A stretch of DNA of 64,000 nucleotides from Panagrolaimus kolymaensis (taxonomy: Eukaryota; Nematoda; Chromadorea; Rhabditida; Panagrolaimidae): NCBI GenBank assembly GCA_028622995.1, contig JAJQJQ010000058.1, positions 1,240,001 through 1,304,000 on the forward strand. Reading direction: 5' to 3'. The notes beneath the pieces are model-generated. The model saw only the letters and a program-made list of their open reading frames with translations. It had not been told where the DNA came from and did not search any database. Positions 1 through 12,705 of this stretch are shown piece by piece (positions within the stretch are counted from its first letter, which is position 1; every line of letters starts with the position of its first letter). The translations under genes were made by a program, and so were the position numbers.

Positions 1-156
1 AAATTATTTATGAAATTATGTATCTCTAAAAAATCCAACTTTTGACAAATATATTTTTTAGTTTTGGAAAGTTGAAAGAGAAAAGCTTAACAAATAAAAA
101 TTCAGAATTTATTTTAAAATTCTTTTTTTATTTTCCCAAATTATTAATTTAAAAAA

Positions 157-1473
157 ATGCCAGCCAAAACTCTCAAAAAAGTAGAACCTTTTATTTGTTA
201 TATACGAGGAATAAAATATAATTCAACTAATACTTATGGAGAACCAAATTTTGATATCATTCGTTGTGCCTTTGCCAATGTAACTTTATTTCTAAGTAAT
301 GAATTAAATTTTGGTTATTTTTGTTTGGTTTTACTTTTAATTATAATAATTATATCAATTTTTGGTAAAATTAAAGAAAATTATAAATGGTTTATTCTCA
401 ATCAAGCAGTTTGGGATTTGCTTATGTGTTTCGAATATATCGATAATAATAAAATAAAAGAAACCTTTTTTGGAAAGCCATCATTTTGGGACAAATATGG
501 AATGGAAAGATTTTTTCCTGAATGGTTTCCAATTGGAACCATTCTTGAAACTCAACCATATGCCTCCTTGTTTTTGCTGTGTTTAACTCGATTTATATGT
601 TTATTTTTTATGAATTTTTATGAAAAACTTACTCGCAAACGAAGAATTATATTTTTTATTTTATCTTTTAATTTTATAACTCTTTTTGTTCATATTGATG
701 AAATAATTGGAATGTTTTTGAATGAAAGACAAATATATTTGGAAGAAATATGTAAAGAAAAAGCAGGAAAAAATTTAAAAAAGTTGGGTAAATGTTTTCC
801 ATTTGGACATGCAATAGAATATAATGATTTTTTGGAAACATTGTTAAATATTTCGCATTCAATCTTTAATATTCTTGTTCAATTTAAATCAATTATATTT
901 CTATCACTATCAATATTTTTTACAGTTATGATAATTTTTAAAATTGCAAAACAAGCAAAATTTCAATTAAAACACAATCGTCAAGATTTTTTAAATTCTT
1001 TTCGAGTTTCCTTTGTTATGGCCCTTCAAACTTTTCTTTATTTATTTGTGTTTATTATTTATTTAACTGCTTCGTTAACAAATGTCCAAGGTTTATTTAA
1101 TGTTGTCTTTTCATATTCCAATGAACTCCATGACATTTATGAAGAGCGATATTATTGTTATGGGGATGCTGCGGCGTGTATAAAAATATTACTTCCAAAA
1201 TGGATGTATTCTGGAAATTTTGGTTTAACCGATTCAAGAATTTTACAAACCATAGTGCAAATAAGAATTTTTATTGAATCATTCATAGTTTTATCCATTA
1301 TGACGGGATATCGAGAAGCAATATTTAAATTCATTAAATTTGTTTTTAAATCTACTTATAAACCTTTGGAAAAAAATATTCAAAGTAAATCATCAGGGGT
1401 TTTCAGCACAGAAGTTACTTCACTTTCTTCAAATTCATCCATTAGTTCGTCTTTTTCAAATTCCAAACATTAA
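157..1473 (+). CDS. Intronless 7TM serpentine-receptor-like protein, 438 aa
   Basis: A single uninterrupted reading frame encodes a membrane protein with about seven hydrophobic segments, near residues 50-72, 78-95, 125-150, 163-185, 240-265, 285-310 and 365-390. After the third segment there is LTRFICLFF, and after the last one GYREAIFKFIKF, the usual places for the DRY-like and TM7-end motifs of nematode chemoreceptors. The C-tail is serine-rich (about 20 Ser in the last 45 residues). The start is the first ATG of the frame, after an AT-rich leader. It does not share exon structure or motifs with the chemoreceptor cluster downstream. I do not recognise the exact serpentine family. Lack of introns over 1.3 kb is unusual here and could mean a retrocopy. 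The 7TM nature is clear; the ligand is unknown. Confidence 0.7.
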   Translation: MPAKTLKKVEPFICYIRGIKYNSTNTYGEPNFDIIRCAFANVTLFLSNELNFGYFCLVLLLIIIIISIFGKIKENYKWFILNQAVWDLLMCFEYIDNNKIKETFFGKPSFWDKYGMERFFPEWFPIGTILETQPYASLFLLCLTRFICLFFMNFYEKLTRKRRIIFFILSFNFITLFVHIDEIIGMFLNERQIYLEEICKEKAGKNLKKLGKCFPFGHAIEYNDFLETLLNISHSIFNILVQFKSIIFLSLSIFFTVMIIFKIAKQAKFQLKHNRQDFLNSFRVSFVMALQTFLYLFVFIIYLTASLTNVQGLFNVVFSYSNELHDIYEERYYCYGDAAACIKILLPKWMYSGNFGLTDSRILQTIVQIRIFIESFIVLSIMTGYREAIFKFIKFVFKSTYKPLEKNIQSKSSGVFSTEVTSLSSNSSISSSFSNSKH

Positions 1474-2133
1474 TTGATACTTTTTTAATATTTTTTTCTT
1501 TCTTGCTTTCTATGATTGATGCATCTTTGTTAAAAGAAATAAATTTATTAAAAAAACCGCCATGAGATAAAAAAAATAATTTTCTGACGTCAAAAATAAA
1601 GTCAAACGTATAATTAAAATCGCCGAATTTAAAATAAAATTATTTTAGTTTTATGGGAAACAAAAAAAACTTTTGGTGGTCATTATTTTATTTATATCCC
1701 CTTGAAATTTTAAAAGTGTTAAACATCCATCTCTGATTTTTTCTAATGACGATGAAAGGTTTATGATCGATAAAAGCAAAGTACAAACTATATAAGTTCT
1801 TATTCTCCATCATCAAAAAGCTAAACACAAAAAACTTTTTCCTTTTACATTTTTCTAAATTTCGATTTTGAAAAATTTATTTGTTTGAATTTTTGATACT
1901 TATTATCATTTTTTATTTTACGTAAATATAACATAAATTTTAAAATTATTCTTGAAAAAAAGGAAGAAAAATGACGAGAGGAAAAAGAGTTAATTTTTAA
2001 TATAAATTTAAATTTTATATGCATGCAAATTCTAAGTGATTTGAAGACACAATGAGTTACAAGATGACAAAAAAAGAAAAGAAAAGAACTATAACATATG
2101 CCAAATCGTGCCAAGAATTTAGGATAAAAGTTT
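1474..2133. other. Intergenic, AT-rich
   Basis: Convergent 3' flanks of the 7TM genes on either side. I see no coding, RNA or repeat signal beyond AT-rich low complexity. Confidence 0.5.
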
Positions 2134-3782
2134 TTAATTTGAAACATGTTGAATTGTACTAATTTTTCTGGGTTTACGAAACATTTGAAAAATGCTTATT
2201 TGATATTCTTTAATTACAAAAATAATCACTAATGGATTGATGACGCACAGCCATGGCGGTAAAGTCGAAGAAATGATGCAAAGAAAAAAATTTTCTTGGT
2301 TAAAAATTATCAAAATTGACATAACAAAAATTGGAGCATTTCCAAGAATAAATGGAGCCAACCCCTAAAATTAAATTAAAGGAATAAAAAATTTATTGTT
2401 TTTGGCAGGAAAAAAATAAACGAACCTGAAAAGCTAAAATCCATTGAACTTGTCGATGAAGCGTTTTGCTTTTTTCACTCATGATGCTTTTCTTTTCTTT
2501 GAGTGCTTGATTAATTTTAAAGGCAAAATAGAAGGTGAAAAAATAAGCAATAATAATCATTATTGTTGCAACACCAAAAATAAATTTTAGTGAAGGGCTC
2601 CTCTAAAAATATGAGTATTTAATTAATAAATATTTTGAAGCATTTGAAAGTTATTTTTATTTTTTTTTTTTGCTCATCGAATTTTGAATATTTTAAGAAA
2701 AAGTCAATTAAAATAAAAGTATAAAACTTTTTACTATTGAGCTATTATTTAATGGAGCACCAAATGAGATTAATGTGTTTTTAGAAAGTTGTTATTTTAT
2801 TAGACAATATTCAATGAAAAAGACTTTTTAAATTTTAAGTTCAAAAAAGTAAAAAAGCAAAAAAAAATTTAAATGAAATTTGCTAGGATGCTTTTTGCTT
2901 TATAGTTTAACTTACTAATGAAAGAGCTATAAAAGATGGAACACCAGGAAAAAATTCTTGAGCTTCTGGAGTTTGAAACACATGAGCATATTCCATATAA
3001 ATTTCATTGTTGGGTGGAAAAGTCCAAATTGAAGCTCCAAAAACTATCACCGATGAAATTATCAAAATTAAATATGCTTTTATTAAATGAATAGGTTTAA
3101 TATTTTCATTGCTAAAGTTAAGAATTTAAAAAAAAGCAAAAAAAAAAATGTTAAAAAAATTAATTACCGACAAATCACGATATATCTCAAATAAAACGGA
3201 ATGGGAACTCCACCCAGATTAACGGAGACTACACTATAAAATAATGCAACCAAAATGCTTGCAAAGACGCTGTTGTTATTTGAAATAAATGTATTTCCAA
3301 TAATTACGTAATAATTTCCATCGAGAATCAATATTTGCTAAAAAATGCAATTAATTTTTTGCCGAAATTAAAATTTTGTTTTGTTTTATTTGATTCAAAA
3401 ATAGTCGAAAACTTTTTTTCATTCAAGAAAGTCAATTGAATTTTTTATTTCTGAAAAACTAGTTTCCTTCGATATTTTTTTAGTTTATTTGGAAATTTTT
3501 CCGGTAAAAAATGTTAAAATAATAAATTAAGTTGATATTAGATTTATTTTTGTCTATGACCAAATACTTACTTACCTCTTGAATTAGAGCACAAAAAATT
3601 GAATAAATTATATCTAAAATGCAAGTTTGAATAAAAATGTAATTTAAAGCTTTAAATTGTTTTTTCTTCATTTTTATCATTATCCATAACAAAGTCAAAT
3701 TAAGGATTACACTTATAACACATGCAGAAATATTATTGATATTTAATAAAGTAAATAAAAGCTTCATAATCGACGACGACAA
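2134..3782 (-). CDS. Str/Srd-superfamily chemoreceptor, 326 aa, 5 exons
   Basis: Exons on the minus strand: 3782-3576, 3337-3168, 3111-2916, 2602-2426 and 2364-2134 (207, 170, 196, 177, 231 nt). All junctions are GT-AG and the frame is intact. Seven membrane segments are present. TM3 ends with PFYLRYIVICR, the family's RY motif, and the protein ends after TM7 with CVINPLVIIFVIKEYQ, the place where paralogs have PYRQR. It is the most divergent copy in the window, but the exon lengths and intron phases match the other eight loci. Expected role: odour or taste receptor in the cilia of sensory neurons. Assignment to Srd versus another Str-superfamily family is not settled. Confidence 0.82.
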
Positions 3783-6700
3783 ACTTATTTTATTTCACTG
3801 AAATACTTCCAACTTTCTAAAGAATTAAAAAAACTTGAATAATATAATTTTTAACTTTTAAAAACTTACAAGTTTTTTTTAAACGTTGTTAGGCTTTTGA
3901 GGTAATAACTTTATTTAAAAATTAAGTGTTAAAAAGTAAAAATGAATTAGGAATCATAAAGCAACATTTTTTTAATGGTTGCATTTATGTTCATTTCTTG
4001 GTATGGTATCGTTATTTTAAATTAGATACCTTTTAAGTACAGACAATAAAGGTAACGCGTTTACTCTTACTATGTTTTTAGTCCTTTAATTTCAAAATGG
4101 ATTACCTAGAATACACCGAATGTGATATATGTCATTAAACTTTTAAACTGCTAAACTAATAAAAAAATTTGTCGCAGGAAAAAAAGTTTCTTAAAAATTG
4201 GTAAAAAAAATGTTGTTAAAGCAAGTTTGCTTGTTTACAATCTGAAAATATAGGAGAAAGGGCAGTTAATAACCACTATTTAAAAATAAACAAGCCTCGT
4301 CTTATTTTCTAAAATTTGTTTGTCATAATTTAAACCATTTTAAAAGCAGTATACAAATTATAAAAGGCTGAACTCTAAAGCTTATATTTAAAAAATTAGA
4401 TCAATAAATAAATAAATTAATAAACAAAACGCTTGAAAATAAATTAGCAGCTCTTCAGGCAAATAACATTCATTTTTTTACTGATTAATAAGTCCCGGAG
4501 AGATATTTGTTTTTATTGAAAACAATAACAAAAAAAACAAAATTCTTTGTAGGTTCCATTAATATTTTTATTATTTTTTTATGGCAGACCGCAATTTTCT
4601 TTATCTTGTTTTTTTCGTCTTTGAATATTTAAGATTCTTTTTTTGTTTAATTTTTGTCTTTAATTTTTAAGAAAAGGTAAAAAATTGGTCTAAAACGAAA
4701 GGGTTGAAATTTAAAAACATTTTAACACAAAAAAGCCGGCGTTTTAATTTTTTTCAAATATTTGGGTTTATTTACAATTATCTTTAATGGACGAGCTAAT
4801 TAATATTTGTCAAGCATTAAAAATTTGGTTCTAAGAATTTTTAATGGATTTGACAATAAAGAAATAATAAACAATTTTAAGATATTTTACCACAAATTTG
4901 GATAAGTAAAAAAATTTATGGTTTAACAAATTTTTTGATTTATGAAACTTTGGGATATTTTTAATAGAAATAAGTCAAAGTTTTTATTTTTGCCAGATAA
5001 AGTTGGTTTCCTATAATACAAAATCTTATTTACAATTTTTACAATTTCTTAAGTAATATTTTTGAATAAAAATAAAATCAAAAAAATGAAACAATAAAAT
5101 AGAATTAAAAATTTTTTTATGCCTAAAATAAAAAACCCTTTAAGAAATGGTTTATGTATGATGCAGCAGACGAAGACTAATTTAGTTAGGATTTCTATGG
5201 TTTATTTTGTAAATACTATTTGCTGCGGTTCCGAAGAAATTTGAGTCATCATAAGTAAAAACAATATATAAAAAAGATAAGGTTAAATAAAAAGCTATTT
5301 GTTAAAGTTTTTCTTCTTATTTTTTTTTGCTATTATGAGCTGATTTCACACGTTTTGTCGTCGACCGGTTGGCATATAACGTTTACATATAAATTTTAGC
5401 ACATTTTTTTTTGTTTTTATTGCCGATAAGCGAAAAGAAAAACAAATGGTAAAAAAAAATTTGAAAAACAAAAACACATTTCATTTATTTATTTATTTCG
5501 CGCTCAACGAACTATTCCTTTCTGTTATTGATTTTTTATTTTTGTTTTTGAATATTTTATTTTTAAAGATATTTTTTTTTTGGCTTGGAATATGTTTTTC
5601 AAAATTTAACATTATTTGGGAAGCTTAGTGAATAGAGATTTCCAAATGAATAAAAATTTCTGAATCGAGAACTAAGGATTCAAAAATCAAGATTAACATT
5701 AATTTAAAAACTTAATAACAAATTTGAGTGATGCATGTGATCCTGAAATTTCATTTATTAATTTTTTTGGTCGTGAAATCGGCTTTTCAGCACAGATAAT
5801 TTGATAACAGCATTATAGCGGAATAATGAAGATAAATACCCAATTATGAATGAAATAAGCAGAGGGCATTTAGCATTTATGGCTTCTAAAGCCGAACCAG
5901 ACCGCGTTTTTTTCTCGTTTTACAAAGCTTTTCCCAAATTCACACCGACATGGCTTAAGTTTGGAAGATATTTCTACTATTATATTAGAAACAAAATCGT
6001 TACCGATAAAGCGGAAAGTCAATGAAAGTTGCCTGATCCACAACTTCATTAAAATACAGGGTGGAGTCGCATGACTCCGTGATTTGATTTCGTTTTTTCT
6101 CTGGGATGAAAATAGGTATGCAAACATCAACAAACAGCAAATTAAAAGCCTTTTTTTCTGTAATTGCCTATCGATTTTATAGGCGCACGAACTTATTGAA
6201 CTGTCTAATAATTGGTTACATTTTCCATTGACTATCATATATCTTCTAAGTACTTTTGTTCTCTTTTTAATGATTATGCTTTTAAAAGGTTTTGCATTCA
6301 ATCATAACAAAATATGTGATGAAATGACGAAGTGTTACTGTACACTCCATCAGGAGAAAATTCTGTATCAGTTCCTTTTTTTTCAGAAAGAGAAAAATTT
6401 TTTTCAAGAAAAATTGAAAAAGCTTAAAATATTCCTTTTGGCGACTTTTAATATGCAAATTTTAAAATTTTTGGAAAAAATTTTAAAAAAAGAAACTTTA
6501 AATATTCAAATAATAAAACTCGATCGATTGCTTTTTCACAAACCCTAAACACACAAAATATAAAAAAATAAAATGCTTTGGTTCGCTAAAATGGAAATAG
6601 CAAAAAAAGTGGATCAATAAAAAGCAAAACAAAAAAAATGGCGCCAGCAGTCACAACCTTTTTGGAAAGTTGACGAAATTTTTTTCGCAAATTCATTTAA

Positions 6701-7366
6701 TTTATTTTTTTCGCTCTCAATAACTTTACTCACCAAAAAGGATTTTTTGTTCTTTTAATTACAAAATCATTCTAAAAAAATACACGAAGATTCTTTGAAA
6801 ATTTTAGAAAAACTTAATTATTTTTACAACTTTTGAATATTTAAATTTTTATTATTTTATTTTTGTTAATTTTTAATTGCAACTGAAAGTGATCTGCTCG
6901 CGGTACTGAAAATTTAAATAACTGAAGAAAATAGAAATATTCAAGTGATCCGAAAATGAGATGCTTCAAGTAAAAGTGAAGAAATTTAATGACATTTTTC
7001 AATTACATTTTCAACTTCTAAATGCTGAATGCAATGCTTGTTCACAAGACATGAAAAATTACCACATATCGCTCTTACCTTTTGGTATATAAATTTTTAT
7101 GAATCAAGAATTCTATTTATTTTAGATGCAGAGGAGATAAATGAAGAAGAAACAAGAATTACATAAAATGATTGAATTCAGTTGTCTTTATTATTGTTTT
7201 GTAATATTGTTATGTTTTTAGATAGAAAATAAATTATGATAAAAAAAGCAACAAATATAACCAATAATTGAACCAAAAACCAAATTAATAATACAAGACA
7301 AAATTTTTGAGGTATATATACATATAAAAAGTTAAAAAGTTTTAATTTCCATCCATATTTAAATAT
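3783..7366. other. Gene-poor AT-rich stretch
   Basis: No gene can be supported. A patch at about 5850-6070 is richer in GC than its surroundings and holds a 59-codon open frame on the plus strand (5846-6025) without recognisable features. The rest is poly-A/T low complexity. The first part may hold the promoter of the receptor ending at 3782. Confidence 0.4.
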
Positions 7367-8806
7367 TTAAACATATAAATGTTCTTCATTTTCATCTTCT
7401 TGAGGCTCGGTGGTTGTTGCCCTATAGGTTTTTGAAAGATCGATATGAGAAATATTTGTTGCTCCAACTTTGGAACCATTTTTACTTTCAATATTATAAT
7501 TTCCAGATGTTGTAGAAACTCTAGCATTTTTAATATGTAAAATTTGTTTTATTCTTTGTCGATATGGTCCTATAATGCACATAGCTGCTAATGGATTGAT
7601 TACTGACATCCATGCTAGGAGAAAACAAGATCCAAGTGAAACATAATTATTTTCAAGAGTAAATAAACTCATGGTAACCAAAACACAAACAGGCAAATTT
7701 CCAGTAAGCAATGGACCAATAGTCTAAATAATTTGATTTTATTAGTTTGAAAAAAATTTTTAAAACATTTTTTTTGTAAAAAAATAAACTATAAAATTTT
7801 AAACTTTTAATGGGGAAATTTTATCGTCTAAAAAGATATATTTGGTGTTAACTTACTTGAATGATCAAAGTTCTTTGAAGTTGTTTATTTAGCATCAAAG
7901 TCCGTTCTGACATTTGAGTTCGACTTTCTCTTAATTTTTTAGTAATTTTTAAACCAAAAAATATTACACATCCATAACCAATAACTGATGAAGCCAAAAT
8001 CATCACAAATACAATTATTAAGCGAATATCACTCTGAAAAATAAATTTTTATACCCATGTTTTTTGACTTTCTGGAAAGCAGAATCTCAACACGAAAATG
8101 GATAGAAAAATGCTTACTGAAGGAGTGGCAGCAAAAACAATATCTTTTCCATATTCATCCAACCAAAATGGCGTCATTAAAGCTTGTTTATAATTTGTGT
8201 ATGCTTCAGGAATGGGTGGATAACACCAAACAGCAGCAAAAAATAATAACATACTATAACCAAATATTGGCACATAAACTTGAATTAAATGTTTTGCAGT
8301 GATGGGAGTGTTTCTAAAAAAATAGTGAAATAATTATTTAAATTCGCAATTTTATTTTTATGGCAAAGACTTACTTGCAAAGAACGAGGTATCGAATATA
8401 AAATGGCACAGGCATGGCGAGAATACTTAAAACTATGGTAGCTCCAAATGCAGGAATAATAATTCCAGCAAATTCATATCCTAGAATACGTAATGGGCTT
8501 CCAATAATATTGTAATAAATTCCTTGAACAACAACCAATTGCTGAAAAATAAATTATGCAAATTTTAGATTTTACAAAACTTTTCTTTTTTCAAATAAAA
8601 AATTGAGTTCTTACCGGTTCAGCTAATAATATTACAAAAGCTAACAAAAAATCCAATACACTATTTTGAAGTAACGTTCGACTAATTTGTTTCATACTTG
8701 ATTTATTTACAGTAAAGACCAAATAAATTAAAAATAAATTCAAAAAAATTCCACATGTCGTTGCAAAGATATCATTATATCGTACAATTTTAAGCATGAA
8801 AGTCAT
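7367..8806 (-). CDS. Str/Srd-superfamily chemoreceptor, 362 aa, 5 exons
   Basis: Exons: 8806-8615, 8541-8375, 8313-8118, 8033-7857 and 7723-7367 (192, 167, 196, 177, 357 nt), all GT-AG and in frame. I chose the ATG at 8806 (MTFML..YND) because it aligns with the MTLLL start of the paralogs; an in-frame ATG 12 nt upstream exists. Motifs: PFYIRYLVLCK closing TM3, FWLDEYGKDIVF in the extracellular loop before TM5, NPLAAMCIIGPYRQR closing TM7. The cytoplasmic tail is longer than in paralogs and acidic at its end (EPQEDENEEH). Likely a chemosensory GPCR. Confidence 0.87.
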
Positions 8807-11800
8807 TTTTGAAAACAAATAAATAAAAGCAAGCGACCAAAGAATCTAGAAAAAAATAATTATTATAATTGTTAAAACCAACAACAACAAAAATTAACAA
8901 AAAATAATATAAAACAAAATAAATTATAAAATTGCATCTTTATTATTTAAAACTTTTATAATTATAAAACAATTATAAAAAGACAAAACAAGAATAAAAA
9001 AAATTGATTCTCAGAATTTTCACACACAAATCTTTAAAGCTTGCATCGAAGAGTAAATTTCTTTTCTAAAACCTTTCTTAAAATTGGCAACAAACTTGGG
9101 TGTTAGAAAAAGTCTTTTTAAAAAAAGTGAGTTCGTTTGGATTAAAAAACACATATATATACATGTTTTTCACAAAATCTCTGTAATTAAAAAATAGAAC
9201 AACAAATTTTGTTTGAGAATTTTAATAATTTATTTGTAGTGAGTATTCTAACTAACTGTTTCCAAGATTCTAAATGAATGACGTGTATTTATTGTAGTTA
9301 TTCGCTCATCTATTAAGCCTTAAACTTTTAAATTCAGAGAAAAGTTTTTTTGAAGAAAAATAAATTAAAGATCGTTCAAATGTGTCATAAAAAGGGTTAA
9401 AAGTTTTTTAAATATCAAGTGTAAGAAAATAAATTACTATTTAGATAACACATTATTTATGAGCGAGAGTATGGAAGCAAAAACTATTAAAAAAAATTTA
9501 AAATTACAAAATCGAGCTTTCTATTTTTATACTTTTTTTTTCTAGCTATGCTTCTTCTTTGGAATTTATGGAACCATGGAAATAAAGATTAGCATTCTCC
9601 ATGAAATTATGTTACCGCTACCGTAACCCGATTGTTTAGAAAGAATTAATATTACATAGTACATATATTATTTAAGCGCCTCTGTCTTTGACCTTTTTAA
9701 TCGGGATCAAATTTCTATGCTTTGTTTAAATAGAATAGAATAAAATTTGGGATTTGTTGGATTTGGTCTAACTGAACGATTTAGTCCCATTCATTCTTCT
9801 TCTTTTTTACAAGCTTTAGATTACTTAAAAAAATATTTTTTCAAGATCTTTTTTTATTTCTTTTTATGAAAGGAAAAAAGTAATAATAAAAAAGACAAAA
9901 CAACGAGGAAGCAGTAAAAAAAACTTTTTATGCGACTTTGAAAAGAAAATGTAAAAAATGCCGATGGCGATGGGAAAAAATTGCTTAGAATTGCACTTTG
10001 TCAAAAAAAAAGATTACTTTCCTTGAAGAAAAAATGGTAATGGAAAGTTTCAAAAATGCTTTCGAAAAATATAAAGGTTTTTGGCTTAACAAAAATCCAA
10101 AACTATTAAAATCGGTGCGGCAGCGTCTGTTTTTTTATAGTTGGATGTCCAAGAAAAATGCGAAATAAGCTAATTTTAGGGCTATATAAAATTTATTTTA
10201 AAGAAAAAAAGCGAAATCACTTTGTATTTTTAAGCAAACTCTTAACGTAACTAAAGTACTCAAAAAAAAAAAATTAATGGTTGTAAAAAGAAAAGCCTCA
10301 TCGACACATGAGAAAAAAATAATACATTCAAGTTATTTAGCCTACACAGTTTTTATATTAATGAAATCATTTCTATGTACCAATCAAAAGTTAGTAAATT
10401 TTATGAGAAATTATAATTATAATACAATATTAAAAGAAACCAAAAACAAAGAACAAAAATTGAAATTTAATATTAAAAACTTTATTAAACTTTGTTTATT
10501 TCTACTTTGCTCATAATTTTTCTATGAGTTTCCGTTGTTGTCATTTTACAAAGTTAATAGTATAGTATTGCGAAGCCATAAAATTAATAGATACATGCGA
10601 AAAATAAAAAAAAGATGATTAATTTTACGAAAACAAACGACAGATTTTTGATCGACGATTTTTAATTTTTTTGGTTCATTTTAAAAAGTTTTTTATTAAG
10701 CAAAAAACTCATTTTGAACTTTAAAAAACGTTTACAATTTTATTTTTTAAATCCATCTAAATAAATTTTAAATTTAGATTTCTACTTTCGACCTTCAAAG
10801 GCTCCACTCATTTCAACGCAATAAAATGGTTTTTGTCATCAGCACAAACTCCTCTGGGACATATTTTAAATTAAGTGTTATTATATATTAAGAAAAATAA
10901 TTATAAAAAAAGAAACAATAAAACTATTTTTTTTATGTTTTTAAAATGTTGTTTGAAAAACAAAAATATGAAAAAAAGTTTCGCAGAAATAATACTAAAT
11001 TTTTGGGCTTTGGATTATAAAAAACTTTTTAAAAAAAGTAAACGTTTTTAACATCCAATCATCCATAGTTTTTCTAATCTCAGCCATAAACATTTTGAAA
11101 AAAATTAGCTTATGGAGTTCAAAAGAAAAAAAGGTGAGTTTTTGTTGTAAAATTTTATTTAGAGGAAAACAAATACAAAATTTTATATAGTTTATATTAT
11201 TTTGCATTTTCACACGAAAATAAATTTGTAGCATAAAATTTTTCTTTTATATTAATAAAAACAAATATGCTTTGTAATTAATTTTTTGAATCGAACACTT
11301 TCCAGAATTCTTAAAAACCAAGCCATTAAAGAAATAGAATCGCATCATTTTTCAGTCCTCTTTTTTTTTAATACTACTTTCGGCCTCCAAAGCTTGAAAT
11401 TTTATTGATTTTCCATTATTGGAGGTTATTTCTTTATCCAATGATCACTTTTTTATTGAAATCGAGAAGCACATTTTCAACCTCAGTAATAAAACCTATG
11501 ACGACAGATCGAACGCTTCCAAACAATGAATGAATAAAATTTCTTCCAAATTTCCAAATGAAAATCCTCTTTTTTCCCATGCAAAAAATTTTTCATCTAA
11601 AAAACGACAAAAACGCTAAAAACGAGAAAGCCATATCGCATTTTTTTGTATTCAAAAAACAATGGATTTTTACCTTGGAAATCTTATAACTAATTTATTG
11701 TAAAACTTTTTGGTTTTTTTTGTTACGAAAGAAAAACAGAAATAAAATGTTTTTATAAAGCGAGGAAAAAAAGGATTCGAATTGAATAACAAAGAGTTAA

Positions 11801-12053
11801 CAAACATTAATATTAAACTTTTTGTAAAGAGCAATCATACTTCCTAAATACATATTTCTTACAAAAATTCAATGATAACCATTCATAATTTCGACAAATT
11901 GAAATGAATATAAAAAAAAGACATAAAAGTTTAATGCTTTATTTTGTTACAAAAATAAAATGAATACACAAACATTGTAATAAAAAAATATACAATATTA
12001 GAACCAAACAAAATACATAAATTCATTTCATGACGCAGGAAGTTGTTCGTCCA
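8807..12053. other. Gene-poor AT-rich stretch
   Basis: Only short frames in A/T runs. I see no domain, RNA gene or clear repeat. It includes the promoter side of the minus-strand receptor at 8806. Confidence 0.4.
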
Positions 12054-12705
12054 TCATTGGTGCTTGATCAAGTAGTAAATAAGAAGAGTGAAAATTGAAG
12101 ACATATACATCAAAAATGAAGAAGCAACAGGATTAATAATATCTTGGCAATCAAAATATTCTGGTTCAAGTTTAATGACGCCTGAAACGCAACAAGTTAA
12201 TCTAAAAACAAGAACAAAATATATATAAGAAGCTTACCATTTTCGTTACTTGGATAGCATTTGTTATGAGCGATAATTGCAATCATAACCAATTCCAAAA
12301 TGAACAAAATTCCAAAAATAATTAAAACATTTTTCATAATATAAAGTTTTCGTGGATCATAAACAACATAACAAAGAAAACCATAAAGAATGAGAATGAT
12401 GAAAGCTTCGATCTTATAATATGATGAAAATTCTTCCAGATTGTTTAAAGAAATAAATATATAATTTATACCAAACTTGGTTAAAACAACAACAAAAATC
12501 TGAAAAAACAAAAAATATTTTGAAAAAAAAAATATACTAAACATACAAAAATAACGCCCATTAAAACTCCGCTGCGGTCTTCTGAGTTTTCATTTTCATT
12601 GTTTCTTCGTCGTTGTCTATTTGAAGGGTGATGATTTGTTGGATTTAATGATCTTGGTTGTTGTTGATTAATGATAACTGGAGCAGCAGCGATTGATGAA
12701 GCCAT
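12054..12705 (-). CDS. Four-TM membrane protein, 182 aa, unknown function
   Basis: Exons: 12705-12547, 12499-12238 and 12181-12054 (159, 262, 128 nt), GT-AG, frame closed. The first 45 residues are hydrophilic and basic/Asn-rich (NRQRRRNNENENSED), followed by four hydrophobic helices at about 47-70, 88-105, 112-138 and 155-175. One loop carries HNKCYPSNENG and a second loop a cysteine (FDCQD), so an extracellular disulfide is possible. The layout (cytosolic N-tail, four helices) resembles the tetraspan gene at 58705-59421 and many nematode-specific MARVEL-like genes. I see no sequence motif naming a family. Real gene likely; function not recognised. Confidence 0.7.

Noticed and set aside
5446..5628. 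60-codon hydrophobic frame resembling a membrane segment
   Set aside because: Phe/Leu-rich translation of T-runs; no receptor motif or exon structure around it.
5846..6025. 59-codon plus-strand frame in a GC-richer patch, and a 143-codon minus-strand frame overlapping it
   Set aside because: No recognisable motif, no splice signals joining it to anything, and both strands are open, so composition explains it.
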